DNA of 64,000 nt from CAVSMC01 sp963798655. GTDB taxonomy: Bacteria > Pseudomonadota > Gammaproteobacteria > Burkholderiales > Casimicrobiaceae. The DNA lies in assembly GCA_963798655.1 (NCBI GenBank), contig CAWCUH010000014.1, positions 1 to 64,000 on the forward strand, read 5' to 3'. The notes below the pieces were generated by a model. It ran no database searches. It worked only from the letters and a program-made list of their open reading frames with translations, and was not told where the DNA came from. Each line of letters starts with the position of its first letter. Position 1 is the first letter of the stretch. Made by a program: the position numbers and the translations under genes. Positions 1-7,795 of this stretch are shown piece after piece.

Positions 1-342
1 TTGCAGTACGAGGTGACCCGTCATGCCGCCACCGAGCCGCCCGGCACCGGCGAGTACGTTCACCAGGACGAGGCGGGCATCTACCGGTGCGTTTGCTGCG
101 GCACCGCGCTGTTCGCGTCGGACGCGAAGTTCGAGGCGGCTTGCGGCTGGCCGAGCTACTTCGAGCCGCTGGATCCGGCGAACGTGCGCGAGCGCCGGGA
201 CACGTCGCACGGGATGAACCGCACCGAGATCCTCTGCAATGTCTGCGACGCGCATCTGGGCCATGTCTTCGCCGACGGCCCACCGCCGACGGGGCGGCGC
301 TACTGCATCAATTCGGCCGCGCTGAAGTTCGAGCCGCGATAA
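1..342 (+). CDS. msrB: Peptide-methionine (R)-S-oxide reductase, 5'-truncated
   Basis: MsrB reduces methionine-R-sulfoxide in damaged proteins. The visible 113 residues hold two zinc-binding CxxC pairs (C30/C33 and C79/C82), the CGWPS and HLGHVF blocks and the catalytic cysteine in RYCIN (C102). The window opens inside the gene: the first codon (TTG) aligns with an internal residue of the QYEVTRH segment, and family members carry roughly 15 to 20 more residues ahead of it. The true start therefore lies upstream. The C-terminus is complete and ends shortly after the catalytic block, as is normal. A 390-base gap follows before the next gene. Confidence 0.93.
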   Translation: MQYEVTRHAATEPPGTGEYVHQDEAGIYRCVCCGTALFASDAKFEAACGWPSYFEPLDPANVRERRDTSHGMNRTEILCNVCDAHLGHVFADGPPPTGRRYCINSAALKFEPR

Positions 343-564
343 GCCAGGGGTCGAGTATGCAAGTGCAAGCCGACGGCTGACGCTGCGGGCGGGCCGCAGC
401 GCGTATGCGCACGGGGATTTGCCCGTTTGCAACAATCTGTAGCGGACATCCGCGCGGCCGGCGCGACTTTTCGACATACGGCGCTTGACACCGACGGCTG
501 GTGGAACAAGGATTAGCTTCCATACGCGCTGTCGTTGACAGGCCGCTTTGGCGGTTCGCGCTTC

Positions 565-650
565 ACAGAATCTGTTGGCAAAACTGCCGCAAGGCAGTGA
601 CGCAAAGCTTCCGGCCCCGTCGATCCACAGGGGGTAGCGGGGCCGCCGGC
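565..650 (+). promoter_or_regulatory. Cyclic-di-GMP-I (GEMM-I) riboswitch
   Basis: The hallmarks of the GEMM-I aptamer appear in order: GGCAAA at about 577-582, a stem CTGCC/GGCAG closed by a GCAA tetraloop (584-597), the signature GACGCAAAGC (599-608), then CCGGCC and a second long hairpin whose 3' side reads GGTAGCGGGGCCG (633-645). This follows the Vibrio Vc2 aptamer nearly element for element. A second hairpin, CGGCGGC-AAG-GCCGCCG (647-663), abuts the aptamer and could be the expression platform, although no T-run follows it. The regulated gene is probably the one at 733. The rest of the 343-732 gap shows no gene. It has two TTGACA hexamers (485-490, 535-540) without a convincing -10 box. 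Confidence 0.85.
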
Positions 651-732
651 GGCAAGGCCGCCGTCTGCTCGACGCCGTGCATCGTGCTCGGCGTCATCAG
701 GTCACTGCCTTCGGAATGCTGGGGGCGGCGAC

Positions 733-1584
733 GTGAAGTCATCGGTTCCGATCCTTTCTGCAAAGCATCGAGCGGTCGCCGCCCACGAACGGTGGCGCGA
801 CGACGGCGTATCGACCAGCGACTTCACGGCGAAGCCCGGCTCGCTTGGCGAATCGCGAGCGATCGCGGGTGCATCGAAAGTGCGCCGGCTGATCGCCGAC
901 CGGCAATATTTCGGCGTCGATGCGCTGCTGCTGAAATCAGCCGCCACACGCGTGCTCGAGCGTACCGGGGCGAAGCCGACGGCCGCCGCACGCATTGCAC
1001 TGCACGAGCTCGCGCATGACTTCGGCGTCGATGAAGCGGGCGGCGTGCGCCTGTTGCGAGCGCTGCTCGCAGGCGGGCTGTTGCGCCCGGACGGCAGCGG
1101 CACCTACCGGCCGACGGCGATGTTCCGCCAATACGCCGAGGCGACGGTCGTGGCGCCGCTGCCGCGCGCCCGCGCGAAGATGGTGCTCAAGCGCGCGCAC
1201 GACCTCGCCGCGCACATCAATGCGACATGGTCGCGCAGTCCGTACGTCATCCAGCTGCTTGCGGTATCGGGCAGCTTCATGAGCCGCCGCGATCCGCTGA
1301 ACGAGCTGACGCTGTGGCTCGTGTTGCGCCGACGCCCGCGAACGCACGCGCAGCGCTGGGGCCTGTCGCGCGGGCGTGAGTCCGCATTGCGCCAGATCGG
1401 GCTCGCCATGAAGGCGCTGAGCTCGTTCGTCGTCGTGCACGTCGTCGCCGAAAAGGAGACGGTGCGGCGACCGTTCGCCGTGGTGTTCGAGGCGATCGAG
1501 CACGAAGCCGACGCTCATGCGGCGACGTGGGACAGGTTCCGCGACTGGGGTGCGTCGATCAGCCGTCGCCTCGTGTCGAAATGA
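733..1584 (+). CDS. Winged-helix protein with degenerate nucleotidyltransferase-like domain
   Basis: The function is unknown. The 283-residue protein has a helical segment at about 55-135 that looks like a winged helix, with GVRLLRALLAGGLLRPDGSG as helix plus wing. A linker rich in Arg and Lys (about 140-160) follows, then a stretch beginning GSFMSRRDPLNEL. That stretch resembles the GS...D-x-D motif of minimal nucleotidyltransferases, but the two acidic metal ligands are replaced (ELTLW), so catalysis is doubtful. The start is GTG, preceded by a G-rich sequence (719-725). The gene lies about 80 bases after the cyclic-di-GMP riboswitch, so its expression probably responds to that messenger. 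The domain reading is by eye and moderately uncertain. Confidence 0.7.
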   Translation: MKSSVPILSAKHRAVAAHERWRDDGVSTSDFTAKPGSLGESRAIAGASKVRRLIADRQYFGVDALLLKSAATRVLERTGAKPTAAARIALHELAHDFGVDEAGGVRLLRALLAGGLLRPDGSGTYRPTAMFRQYAEATVVAPLPRARAKMVLKRAHDLAAHINATWSRSPYVIQLLAVSGSFMSRRDPLNELTLWLVLRRRPRTHAQRWGLSRGRESALRQIGLAMKALSSFVVVHVVAEKETVRRPFAVVFEAIEHEADAHAATWDRFRDWGASISRRLVSK

Positions 1585-1662
1585 CTACGGCGCTCGGCCC
1601 GGCGTGTGAAAAACGCGCCGCGCACGGCATGGCGCGCGGCGCGCATCAACAACGCCGAAAGA

Positions 1663-2193
1663 TTACTGCGCCTTGGCGCTGCCCGGCCCCATGTTCCCCG
1701 CTTGCACCGAACCCGGGTTCGGGTTGAACGCCGCGGCGGAGTCGACGTTGCCGTAGAGCTCGCTCACTTCGGCCGGCGTCAGACCCTGGTTGCTGCGGTC
1801 CGCGCCCTGCCAGCGACGGCTCATCTCGTCCATGTAGGCCTGCCGCGTGATCCGACCCTGGTGCGCGGTCGCGTAGTCATTCGCCCAGTCGCTCATGCCC
1901 GTTTTCGAGAACGATTGGCCGGAGCGAGCGGCGGCCATGCCGGCGTTTGTGCTGCCGCCGTTGGTCGTCGCGACGGCGCCGCCCGTCGCAGTCGTCACGC
2001 CGCTGTGATAGGTCGACGGGTTCATCGTGTTCGGCGCATCATTCTGGGCCGGCAAGCCTTCGCTGCGCTTCACCGCGTCGTTGGTCTTGCTGTTCGTGTT
2101 GCCGCCGCTGTCGGCGGCGAATGCAGGCGCCGTCATCGCAAGCCCGAGCGCCGTCGCAATCGCAATCGCAACCTTCGGATATCGACGTTCCAT
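1663..2193 (-). CDS. Small secreted protein with degenerate EF-hand-like segments
   Basis: A 176-residue protein with a clear Sec signal peptide (basic start, hydrophobic core, cleavage near APAFA-AD at about residue 26). A low-complexity stretch rich in Ser, Thr, Asn and Gly follows. Residues 105-155 contain two helix-loop-helix pieces (HQGRITRQAYMDEM and SNQGLTPAEVSELYG) that recall EF-hands, but several calcium-binding acidic residues are missing. Such proteins are common and uncharacterised in Burkholderiales. The start is supported by AGGAGA a few bases upstream. It probably acts in the periplasm or outside the cell; no partner can be inferred from the neighbours. Confidence 0.7.
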   Translation of the reverse strand: MERRYPKVAIAIATALGLAMTAPAFAADSGGNTNSKTNDAVKRSEGLPAQNDAPNTMNPSTYHSGVTTATGGAVATTNGGSTNAGMAAARSGQSFSKTGMSDWANDYATAHQGRITRQAYMDEMSRRWQGADRSNQGLTPAEVSELYGNVDSAAAFNPNPGSVQAGNMGPGSAKAQ

Positions 2194-2358
2194 TCAAGGT
2201 CTCCTGGTGGATATGAGGACGCACGCAAACCCCGCATGGGAACGAGCGTGCAGGAAACCAGTATCGCTGCTGCGCCGCGCCGCCCGTATCGGCCGCGGCG
2301 ACGCGCATCTGTAGGACTTGGCGGACCTCGCGCGATCGGTGCGCCGAGCGCCAAACCG

Positions 2359-2616
2359 CTAGTGCGCCTCGCGCCGGCGGACGAGCATCGTCGTCGTGCG
2401 CTCCTGCACCGAGGGCCGCGCGGCCGAGCGTGCGAGGCGGCACCGACGCTCCTTCTGGCCGCGGCGAGAGTTGAGTCGGCGCGCGATGGCCGTCGCAGTC
2501 GGCGAGATCAGCGTTTCACTGCGCTGCTCGCCCATCGCAGCGCGGCGCAGCGAGCGACGCTGTCCACGCGGCGGAACGGTCTTCGGATTGAGCGACGACG
2601 AGCTGCTGGGCATCAT
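2359..2616 (-). CDS. Possible small basic protein
   Basis: An 85-residue reading frame, unusually rich in Arg and Ser, starts at the first of two adjacent ATG codons. A GGAGA Shine-Dalgarno sequence lies seven bases upstream (2624-2628 on the plus strand). It sits about 50 bases downstream of the Fnr-family gene on the same strand and could be its last cistron. No family is recognised, and the basic composition may simply reflect high-GC sequence. The ribosome site is the main argument in favour. The other open frames in 2194-2665 look like shadows. Confidence 0.35.
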   Translation of the reverse strand: MMPSSSSSLNPKTVPPRGQRRSLRRAAMGEQRSETLISPTATAIARRLNSRRGQKERRCRLARSAARPSVQERTTTMLVRRREAH

Positions 2617-2665
2617 GATGCACTCTCCGGCAAATATCGACACGCGCGTCGGGTTGGCCGTCCGG

Positions 2666-3445
2666 TCACGCGACGAGCAGCTCGCCCTCGCGGTCGACGA
2701 TCGGATCGGACTGCGGCCGTTGGCGGTCGGGCGACACGCCGCTGATGCGCCACAGCGCCGGGAAGTCGAGCAGCGCGATCGACTTGCCCTGCACCTGGAT
2801 GATTCCCTCCTGCTGGAAGCGCGAGAGCAGACGGCTGATCGTCTCGAGCTTCAATCCGAGATAGCTGCCGATGTCCTGCCGTGTCATCCGCAGCAGGAAC
2901 CGCGTACGCGAATAGCCCAGACGGCCGTAGCGCTCCGAGACATCGAGGAGGAAGGTCGCGAGGCGCTGCTCCGCCCGCATGCTGCCGAGCACCATCATCA
3001 GCTCCTGGCTGCGGACGATCTCGCGGGCGAGCGTGCGCATCAGCAGCCGCTGGCCGTGCGCCGATTCCTGCGACCAGCGCTCGCATTGCGCGAACGGCAG
3101 TACGAACACTTCGCAGTCCTCGAGCGCAACCACCGAGCTCTGGTGGCGGCCGCTGTCGATCGCGTCGAGCCCGATCATGTCGCCGGCCATCTGGAACCCG
3201 GTAACCTGCGCGATGCCGTCGTCAGAGACCGTGAAGCTCTTGAACACGCCGACGCGCACGACGTACACGGTGCGGAACGGGTCGCCGAAGCCGCACAGCG
3301 TTTCGCCGCGGCGTACGCGCCGACGCTTGCTCGGGTGGAGCGGGACGATGTCGGCGGTCGAGCCGTTGTTGAGGTGGCGCGTTGCCGCTATCGGGTCGCC
3401 CGTGCGGGCGGCGTCGGCGGTGCGAACGGCGGTGGCAGCGGTCAT
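2666..3445 (-). CDS. Crp/Fnr-family transcriptional regulator, Fnr-like but without the Fe-S cysteines
   Basis: A 259-residue regulator with an N-terminal cyclic-nucleotide-type barrel (about 45-150), a dimerisation helix and a C-terminal helix-turn-helix (about 195-230). The recognition helix ETISRLLSRFQQEG carries the E..SR pattern of Fnr proteins, and the segment GDMIGLDAI is also Fnr-type. The cysteine cluster that holds the oxygen-sensing [4Fe-4S] centre in Fnr is absent from the N-terminus. The protein therefore resembles the cluster-less branch of the family. GGAGA precedes the ATG. It follows the receiver gene by 28 bases in a probable operon with the two-component system, suggesting control of redox or respiratory genes. 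Confidence 0.88.
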   Translation of the reverse strand: MTAATAVRTADAARTGDPIAATRHLNNGSTADIVPLHPSKRRRVRRGETLCGFGDPFRTVYVVRVGVFKSFTVSDDGIAQVTGFQMAGDMIGLDAIDSGRHQSSVVALEDCEVFVLPFAQCERWSQESAHGQRLLMRTLAREIVRSQELMMVLGSMRAEQRLATFLLDVSERYGRLGYSRTRFLLRMTRQDIGSYLGLKLETISRLLSRFQQEGIIQVQGKSIALLDFPALWRISGVSPDRQRPQSDPIVDREGELLVA

Positions 3446-3473
3446 GGTTGGCTCTCCGTGGTGGTGCGGGTCA

Positions 3474-3857
3474 TCAGTTGGGCGTAGCGAGCCGCGCGAC
3501 GATGTCTTTGACCTTCTCGAATTCGCGGGTCTTGTCGAGGAACCAGGTGGCGCCGGCGTCGACGCAGACGCGCCGGTATTGCGAGATCGGATGGTTCGTC
3601 AGGACGATGAACACGATCTCCGGCATCTTCGGGTGGACCGCGCGCAGCACGTCGACGCCGGTGCTTCCGACCAGCTGGTAGTCGAGCACGACGTAGTCCG
3701 GGCGGCTGCGCGAGATGCCTTCGATCGCCGTCTGCGCGTCCTCGGCGCTGCCGACGATCGTGACGTCGTCCAGCGTGTCGAGAAGATCGGCCAGTGCGTC
3801 ACGCACGGCCTTCGAATCCTCGACGATGAAAACCTTGGTGTCGGTGTCGCGTTCCAT
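3474..3857 (-). CDS. Single-domain response regulator (receiver only)
   Basis: A CheY-like 127-residue receiver with no output domain. The acidic pocket (VFIVEDS), the phosphoacceptor aspartate in YVVLDYQ and the conserved lysine in FLDKT are all present. It lies between the LuxR-type regulator and the Fnr-like regulator on the same strand, so it may tune or buffer phosphotransfer from the PAS histidine kinase upstream. The partner is inferred from position only. Confidence 0.88.
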   Translation of the reverse strand: MERDTDTKVFIVEDSKAVRDALADLLDTLDDVTIVGSAEDAQTAIEGISRSRPDYVVLDYQLVGSTGVDVLRAVHPKMPEIVFIVLTNHPISQYRRVCVDAGATWFLDKTREFEKVKDIVARLATPN

Positions 3858-3962
3858 GGACGCAACTATGCCGGGACGTGCGGCGGACGACGATCGGCGC
3901 TCGACCCGGCGACCGCTAGTCGCAGGCTGAATCGGGGACTAGGAAACGGCGCGCCGACGGGG

Positions 3963-3976
3963 TAGGAAAACTCCTA
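3963..3976. promoter_or_regulatory. Dyad TAGGAAAACTCCTA, candidate regulator site
   Basis: A 14-base dyad, TAGGA-N4-TCCTA, lies in the 136-base gap between the LuxR-type regulator and the receiver gene. A matching half site TAGGAAA stands 23 bases away (3940-3946). The position upstream of the receiver/Fnr genes and the NarL-type neighbour suggest a binding site for a response regulator. The spaced inverted half sites are seen directly; the identity of the binder is a guess. Confidence 0.4.
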
Positions 3977-3993
3977 ATCCCCGGCGGGCGCGT

Positions 3994-4641
3994 TCAACCG
4001 TGGTCGAGCGGCTCGGCGAGCCCGTGTGCGATCGCGTAGCGGATGAGCTCCGCCTGGTTCGCGACGCCGAGCTTTTGCAGGATGCGCGCCTTGTGCGTGC
4101 TGATGGTTTTCACGGACAGATGCAGCTGCTCGCCAATGTCTGTAAGCGACACGCCGGCGGCGAGCATGCGCAACACCTGGAACTCGCGATCGGACAGCGA
4201 CTCGTGCGGCGCGCCGGCGCTCACGCCCTGCGCCTGATGCGCAAGCTGTTCCGCGACCTCCGCGCTGATGAACGCGCCGCCGGCGGCGACCTTGCGGATC
4301 GCGTTCACGAGCTGCGCCGACGCGCTGTCCTTCGTCAGGTAGCCCGATGCGCCGGCCTTGATCGCGCGCACCGCGTACTGGTTCTCGTGATGCATCGTCA
4401 GCACGACGATGCGAAGCTTCGGCGCCTCGGTCTTGACCTGACGGATCAGCTCGACACCCGACTTGCCGGGCATCGACATGTCGAGCACGAGCACGTCGAA
4501 GTCGACGTTGCGCACCGCTTCCAGCGTCTGGTGACCGTCGATCGCCTCGCCGACGACCGCGAGATCGCCCGCGGCGACGAGCAGCTGCTTCAGCCCCTCG
4601 CGCATGATCGTGTGATCGTCGGCGATGACGACGCGGATCAC
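3994..4641 (-). CDS. NarL/FixJ-family response regulator
   Basis: A 215-residue regulator with an N-terminal receiver (about 1-120; phosphoacceptor Asp in VLVLDMSMPG, Lys in YLTKDS) and a C-terminal LuxR-type helix-turn-helix (about 148-210; LSDREFQVLRMLAAG, then TISTHKARILQKL). The gene overlaps the histidine kinase by four bases (ATGA-type junction), showing translational coupling. The pair is a NarX/NarL-like two-component system. The signal is unknown, but the Fnr-family gene in the same cluster hints at oxygen or redox control. Confidence 0.93.
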   Translation of the reverse strand: MIRVVIADDHTIMREGLKQLLVAAGDLAVVGEAIDGHQTLEAVRNVDFDVLVLDMSMPGKSGVELIRQVKTEAPKLRIVVLTMHHENQYAVRAIKAGASGYLTKDSASAQLVNAIRKVAAGGAFISAEVAEQLAHQAQGVSAGAPHESLSDREFQVLRMLAAGVSLTDIGEQLHLSVKTISTHKARILQKLGVANQAELIRYAIAHGLAEPLDHG

Positions 4642-6305
4642 GGCGCGCCCACCGTCTCTTGCAGCGGGATGCGCACGACGACGGTCGTGCCCTTGCCACG
4701 CGTGGTGTCGATCGCGAAGGTGCCGCCCAGGAGGTATGCGCGCTCGCGCATGCCGAGCAAGCCGCGCGACACACGGGAGCGTTCTTTCGGCATGTCGAAG
4801 CCGACGCCGTTGTCGCTCACGTCAATGACGATCGCGCTGGAGTCGGGCCGCACCCGCACCTCGACGCGGCTCGCCTTCGCGTGGCGCGCGACGTTCGTCA
4901 GCGCTTCCTGCACGACGCGGAACACCGCGCTCTTGCGCGCGTCGTCGACTTCGATCTCGGCCTCGACGTCGAGCGTGCAATCGACGCCGGTGCGCTCGAC
5001 GAAACCCTCGACCAGCCATTCGAGCGCTGGCACGAGGCCCAGGTCGTCGAGGATCAGCGGCCGGAGCTCCGACGAGATGCGCCGCGTCGCGAGCAGCGTG
5101 TCGTCGATCAGCGTCGACATTCGCTCGAGCTTCCGCGTGAGCTCGATGTCGCCGCCGCCGGCGCGCTGCTCGATCCATGCAACCGACATCTTCAGCGCGG
5201 TGAGCGCCTGTCCGAGCTCGTCGTGCAGCTCGCGCGCGACGCGACTTTGCTCCTGCTCGCGGGCGCGGCTCGCTCCGCTCGCAAGCTCCTGCAGCTCGCG
5301 CTTCGACTCGCGCAGCGCCTCGTCGGCGCGCTCGCGCTCGGTGACGTCGCGCAGAATGACCGTATAGAACTTGCCGCCGGCGTCCTCGGCCTGCGAGATC
5401 GACGCATCGATCGGAAACTCGCGCCCGTTGCGCGAAAGACCGGTGACGACGCGCAGCCCGCCCATACGCCGCGACGTGACGCCGGTTTCTCCGAACTGGC
5501 GCACGTGCTCGGAATGGCCGGCGCGAAAGCGCTGCGGGATGAACCACGCGAGCGGCGCGCCGATCGCCTCGGTGCGCGCGCAGTCGAACATCCGCTCGGC
5601 GGCGTCGTTGAACAGCACGATGTGCTGGCGCTCGTCGACGGTGATGATCGCGTCCATCGCCGAGTCGAGGATGCCGCGAAGCCGCGCTTCGCTTCGCGCG
5701 AGCATCGTCTGCGCCTGCATGCGCTCGGTCACGTCGCGCAGGATGACGGTGTAGAACCTCGCTCCGCTTTCGCGATGGTGCGAAATCGACGCGTCGATCG
5801 GAAACTCCTCGCCGTTCGCGCGTAGCCCGTGCAGTACGAGGGTCTGGCCGCCCATGCGACGCGTCGTCTGCCCCGTTTCACCGAAGCGGGCGACGTGCGT
5901 TGCGTGCTTCTCGCGATAGCGCTCGGGCAGCAGCTTTTCCAGCGGCTGACCGATGACCGCGGTGCGCGGCCATTGGAACACGCGCTCGGCCGCCGCGTTG
6001 AACAGCACGATCCGCTGCGACTCGTCGATAGTGATGATCGGATCCATCGCCGCTTCGATGATCTGGCTGACGCGCGCCTCGGCGTTATGCATCGCCGCGA
6101 CCGCCGCCACGCGCTGCGTCGCCTGCTGCTGCATCAAAGCGGCGGCGAGGACCAGGGCGCCGATGACGAGCGCGACGGCGGCGAACGCCTCCACCGACTG
6201 GTACCAGCCCGCGTACCAGGCAATCGCGCCGACGAAGACGGCGAGCGCGCCGATTGCGATCGACGCCTTGGCCACCGTGAGCCGGCCGCCCAGCATCCTG
6301 ATCAT
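4638..6305 (-). CDS. PAS-PAS sensor histidine kinase (HisKA_3 type)
   Basis: A membrane-anchored sensor kinase. Two transmembrane helices near the N-terminus are followed by two tandem PAS domains of very similar sequence, each ending in FYTVILRDVTER. Next come a coiled linker, the HisKA_3 dimerisation helix with phospho-acceptor histidine in RVARELHDELGQALTALK, and a GHKL ATPase with the N box VVQEALTNVARHAKA and the DNGVGFD motif. The PAS pair looks like an internal duplication. Several ATGs lie near the start (6365, 6305, 6296), none with a clear ribosome site; 6305 keeps both membrane helices intact. The cognate regulator overlaps its end by four bases. Confidence 0.9.
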   Translation of the reverse strand: MIRMLGGRLTVAKASIAIGALAVFVGAIAWYAGWYQSVEAFAAVALVIGALVLAAALMQQQATQRVAAVAAMHNAEARVSQIIEAAMDPIITIDESQRIVLFNAAAERVFQWPRTAVIGQPLEKLLPERYREKHATHVARFGETGQTTRRMGGQTLVLHGLRANGEEFPIDASISHHRESGARFYTVILRDVTERMQAQTMLARSEARLRGILDSAMDAIITVDERQHIVLFNDAAERMFDCARTEAIGAPLAWFIPQRFRAGHSEHVRQFGETGVTSRRMGGLRVVTGLSRNGREFPIDASISQAEDAGGKFYTVILRDVTERERADEALRESKRELQELASGASRAREQEQSRVARELHDELGQALTALKMSVAWIEQRAGGGDIELTRKLERMSTLIDDTLLATRRISSELRPLILDDLGLVPALEWLVEGFVERTGVDCTLDVEAEIEVDDARKSAVFRVVQEALTNVARHAKASRVEVRVRPDSSAIVIDVSDNGVGFDMPKERSRVSRGLLGMRERAYLLGGTFAIDTTRGKGTTVVVRIPLQETVGAP

Positions 6306-6582
6306 GACAGTTGTCGCACCACTGAGGCGAGCAACGCCGCTTCGAGGCGTCGCGACCGCGATCATGCCACGGCGGTGCAGCGTGTTCTGTCCCGTATCGA
6401 CGGCGTTTGATCACCCCGCCGGCATCAAGGTCTTGCACGATGCATGCGACGTGCATGGACAGCGCCCCGATGGCTTCGACGAACAGCGACCGAGCGAGAC
6501 GAGTGGACCGCGTTGGTCAACGATTCCGCCTGCGCGCTGGGGCGCGGTTCAGTCGTCCGACGGTCGCCAAGCCCGGCGATCG

Positions 6583-7581
6583 TCAGGGATGGACGGGCGT
6601 CGCGTGCGTCGCCGTCGTGGGCCGCAGACGCTCGGGCGACGGATAGAGCCGCTCGAGCTCGTTGCCGAGGTACGCCGCGATCGCGCGCATGCCGTACTTT
6701 CCGGCTTCCGCTTCGGCTGCGCCGTTGTAATTCGTGTTCGTGTTGACGTCGTACGTGTAGAGCTCGCCCGCTTCGTCGGCGATGAACTCGATGCCGGCGA
6801 TGCCGATGCCGTTTGACGACAGGAAGCGTGCGTAGCGCTCGACGATCGGGCTGTCGAAGCGCTCGATGATCGAGAACCGCGGCGTTGCCGACACAGGCAC
6901 CATCTCGCCGACGGGGCAGAACGCGTCGCCGGCCTCGCATACGTCGGCGGGGCAGAGCTCGAAGCCGAGCGAGGTGTCGACGCGCACCGCGTAGAGCAAG
7001 CGTCCGCCGACGAACTCGACTCGCGTTATCGTCGCGTCGGCCGAGCGGACGTACTGCTGGATCAGCGTGATGCCATCGACCGAGTCCTCGAACGCGTCGC
7101 TTCGCACGTGCGCCTCCAGCGCGTCGACGCTCTCGAAGAGGTTCACGCCGAGTCCCTTGCCTGCGCGATTGTGCTTGGTGATGAACGGCGGCGGCATCCG
7201 ACGCGCCGCGGCGATCACGTGGTCGCGGCCCACGGCGGCGATCGTGCGCGGGGTGCGAATGCCGTGCTTGCGCAGCGCCTCGTATTGCGCGATTTTCGAG
7301 ATCTCGAGCGCAAGCGCGCGGCTGTCGTTGACGACGCGCCGGCCATGCGACTCGAGCCACGCGAGCACGCCGCCGGTCAGCTCGGCGGCGTAGCGATGGT
7401 TGCGCGTGTGCGACGACGCGCTCATCCGGTTGTAGAACACGCCGTCCGGCGGCGTCGCCGCGAGATCGAGGACGCCGTCCGCGATGAACCACTCGTCGTG
7501 TGCGACGTCGCGCTCGGTGAACGCCGCGCGCAGCGGCTCGACCCAGGCGTCGTTTTCGTGAATGACATAGACCTTGGCCAT
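6583..7581 (-). CDS. ATP-grasp ligase, RimK-like
   Basis: A 332-residue ATP-grasp protein. The nucleotide-binding region shows ITKHNRAGKGLGVNLF (glycine-rich loop with Lys), and the metal-binding end shows IEFIADEAGELYTYDVNTNTNY, where Glu, Asp and Asn ligate Mg. Family members join a carboxylate to an amine using ATP (RimK/glutamate ligase group); the substrate cannot be told here. The start MAKVYVIHEN fits the family N-terminus; an upstream in-frame extension runs through the divergent promoter region and is unlikely to be translated. The gene diverges from parE across 214 bases. Confidence 0.85.
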   Translation of the reverse strand: MAKVYVIHENDAWVEPLRAAFTERDVAHDEWFIADGVLDLAATPPDGVFYNRMSASSHTRNHRYAAELTGGVLAWLESHGRRVVNDSRALALEISKIAQYEALRKHGIRTPRTIAAVGRDHVIAAARRMPPPFITKHNRAGKGLGVNLFESVDALEAHVRSDAFEDSVDGITLIQQYVRSADATITRVEFVGGRLLYAVRVDTSLGFELCPADVCEAGDAFCPVGEMVPVSATPRFSIIERFDSPIVERYARFLSSNGIGIAGIEFIADEAGELYTYDVNTNTNYNGAAEAEAGKYGMRAIAAYLGNELERLYPSPERLRPTTATHATPVHP

Positions 7582-7795
7582 GGCAGCTCGATTTCGATGC
7601 GCAGCGGGGCAATCCATCCAATATGCGGTGGGCCCACGCGCCCGGCAAAGAACCAATCGCCACAAGCTTGTGATCGCGGCGTCTAACCGTGACGCCCGCC
7701 GCCGGCTGCCGCAGGCGCTCGCGATGCCGTCGGTGACCGAGCGCGGGCCGCGCGGCATTTCGTCTATGCTTGCGGGATTCTCAAGCGTGCGAAGG

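Noticed and set aside
2396..3487. A 363-codon plus-strand frame opposite the Fnr-like gene
   Set aside because: It has no family sequence and no ribosome site; the minus-strand frame is a clear Crp/Fnr protein. High GC content creates such shadows.
6410..6438. TTTGAT...ATCAA resembling an Fnr box
   Set aside because: The half sites are 12 bases apart instead of 4 and the position does not fit a promoter.
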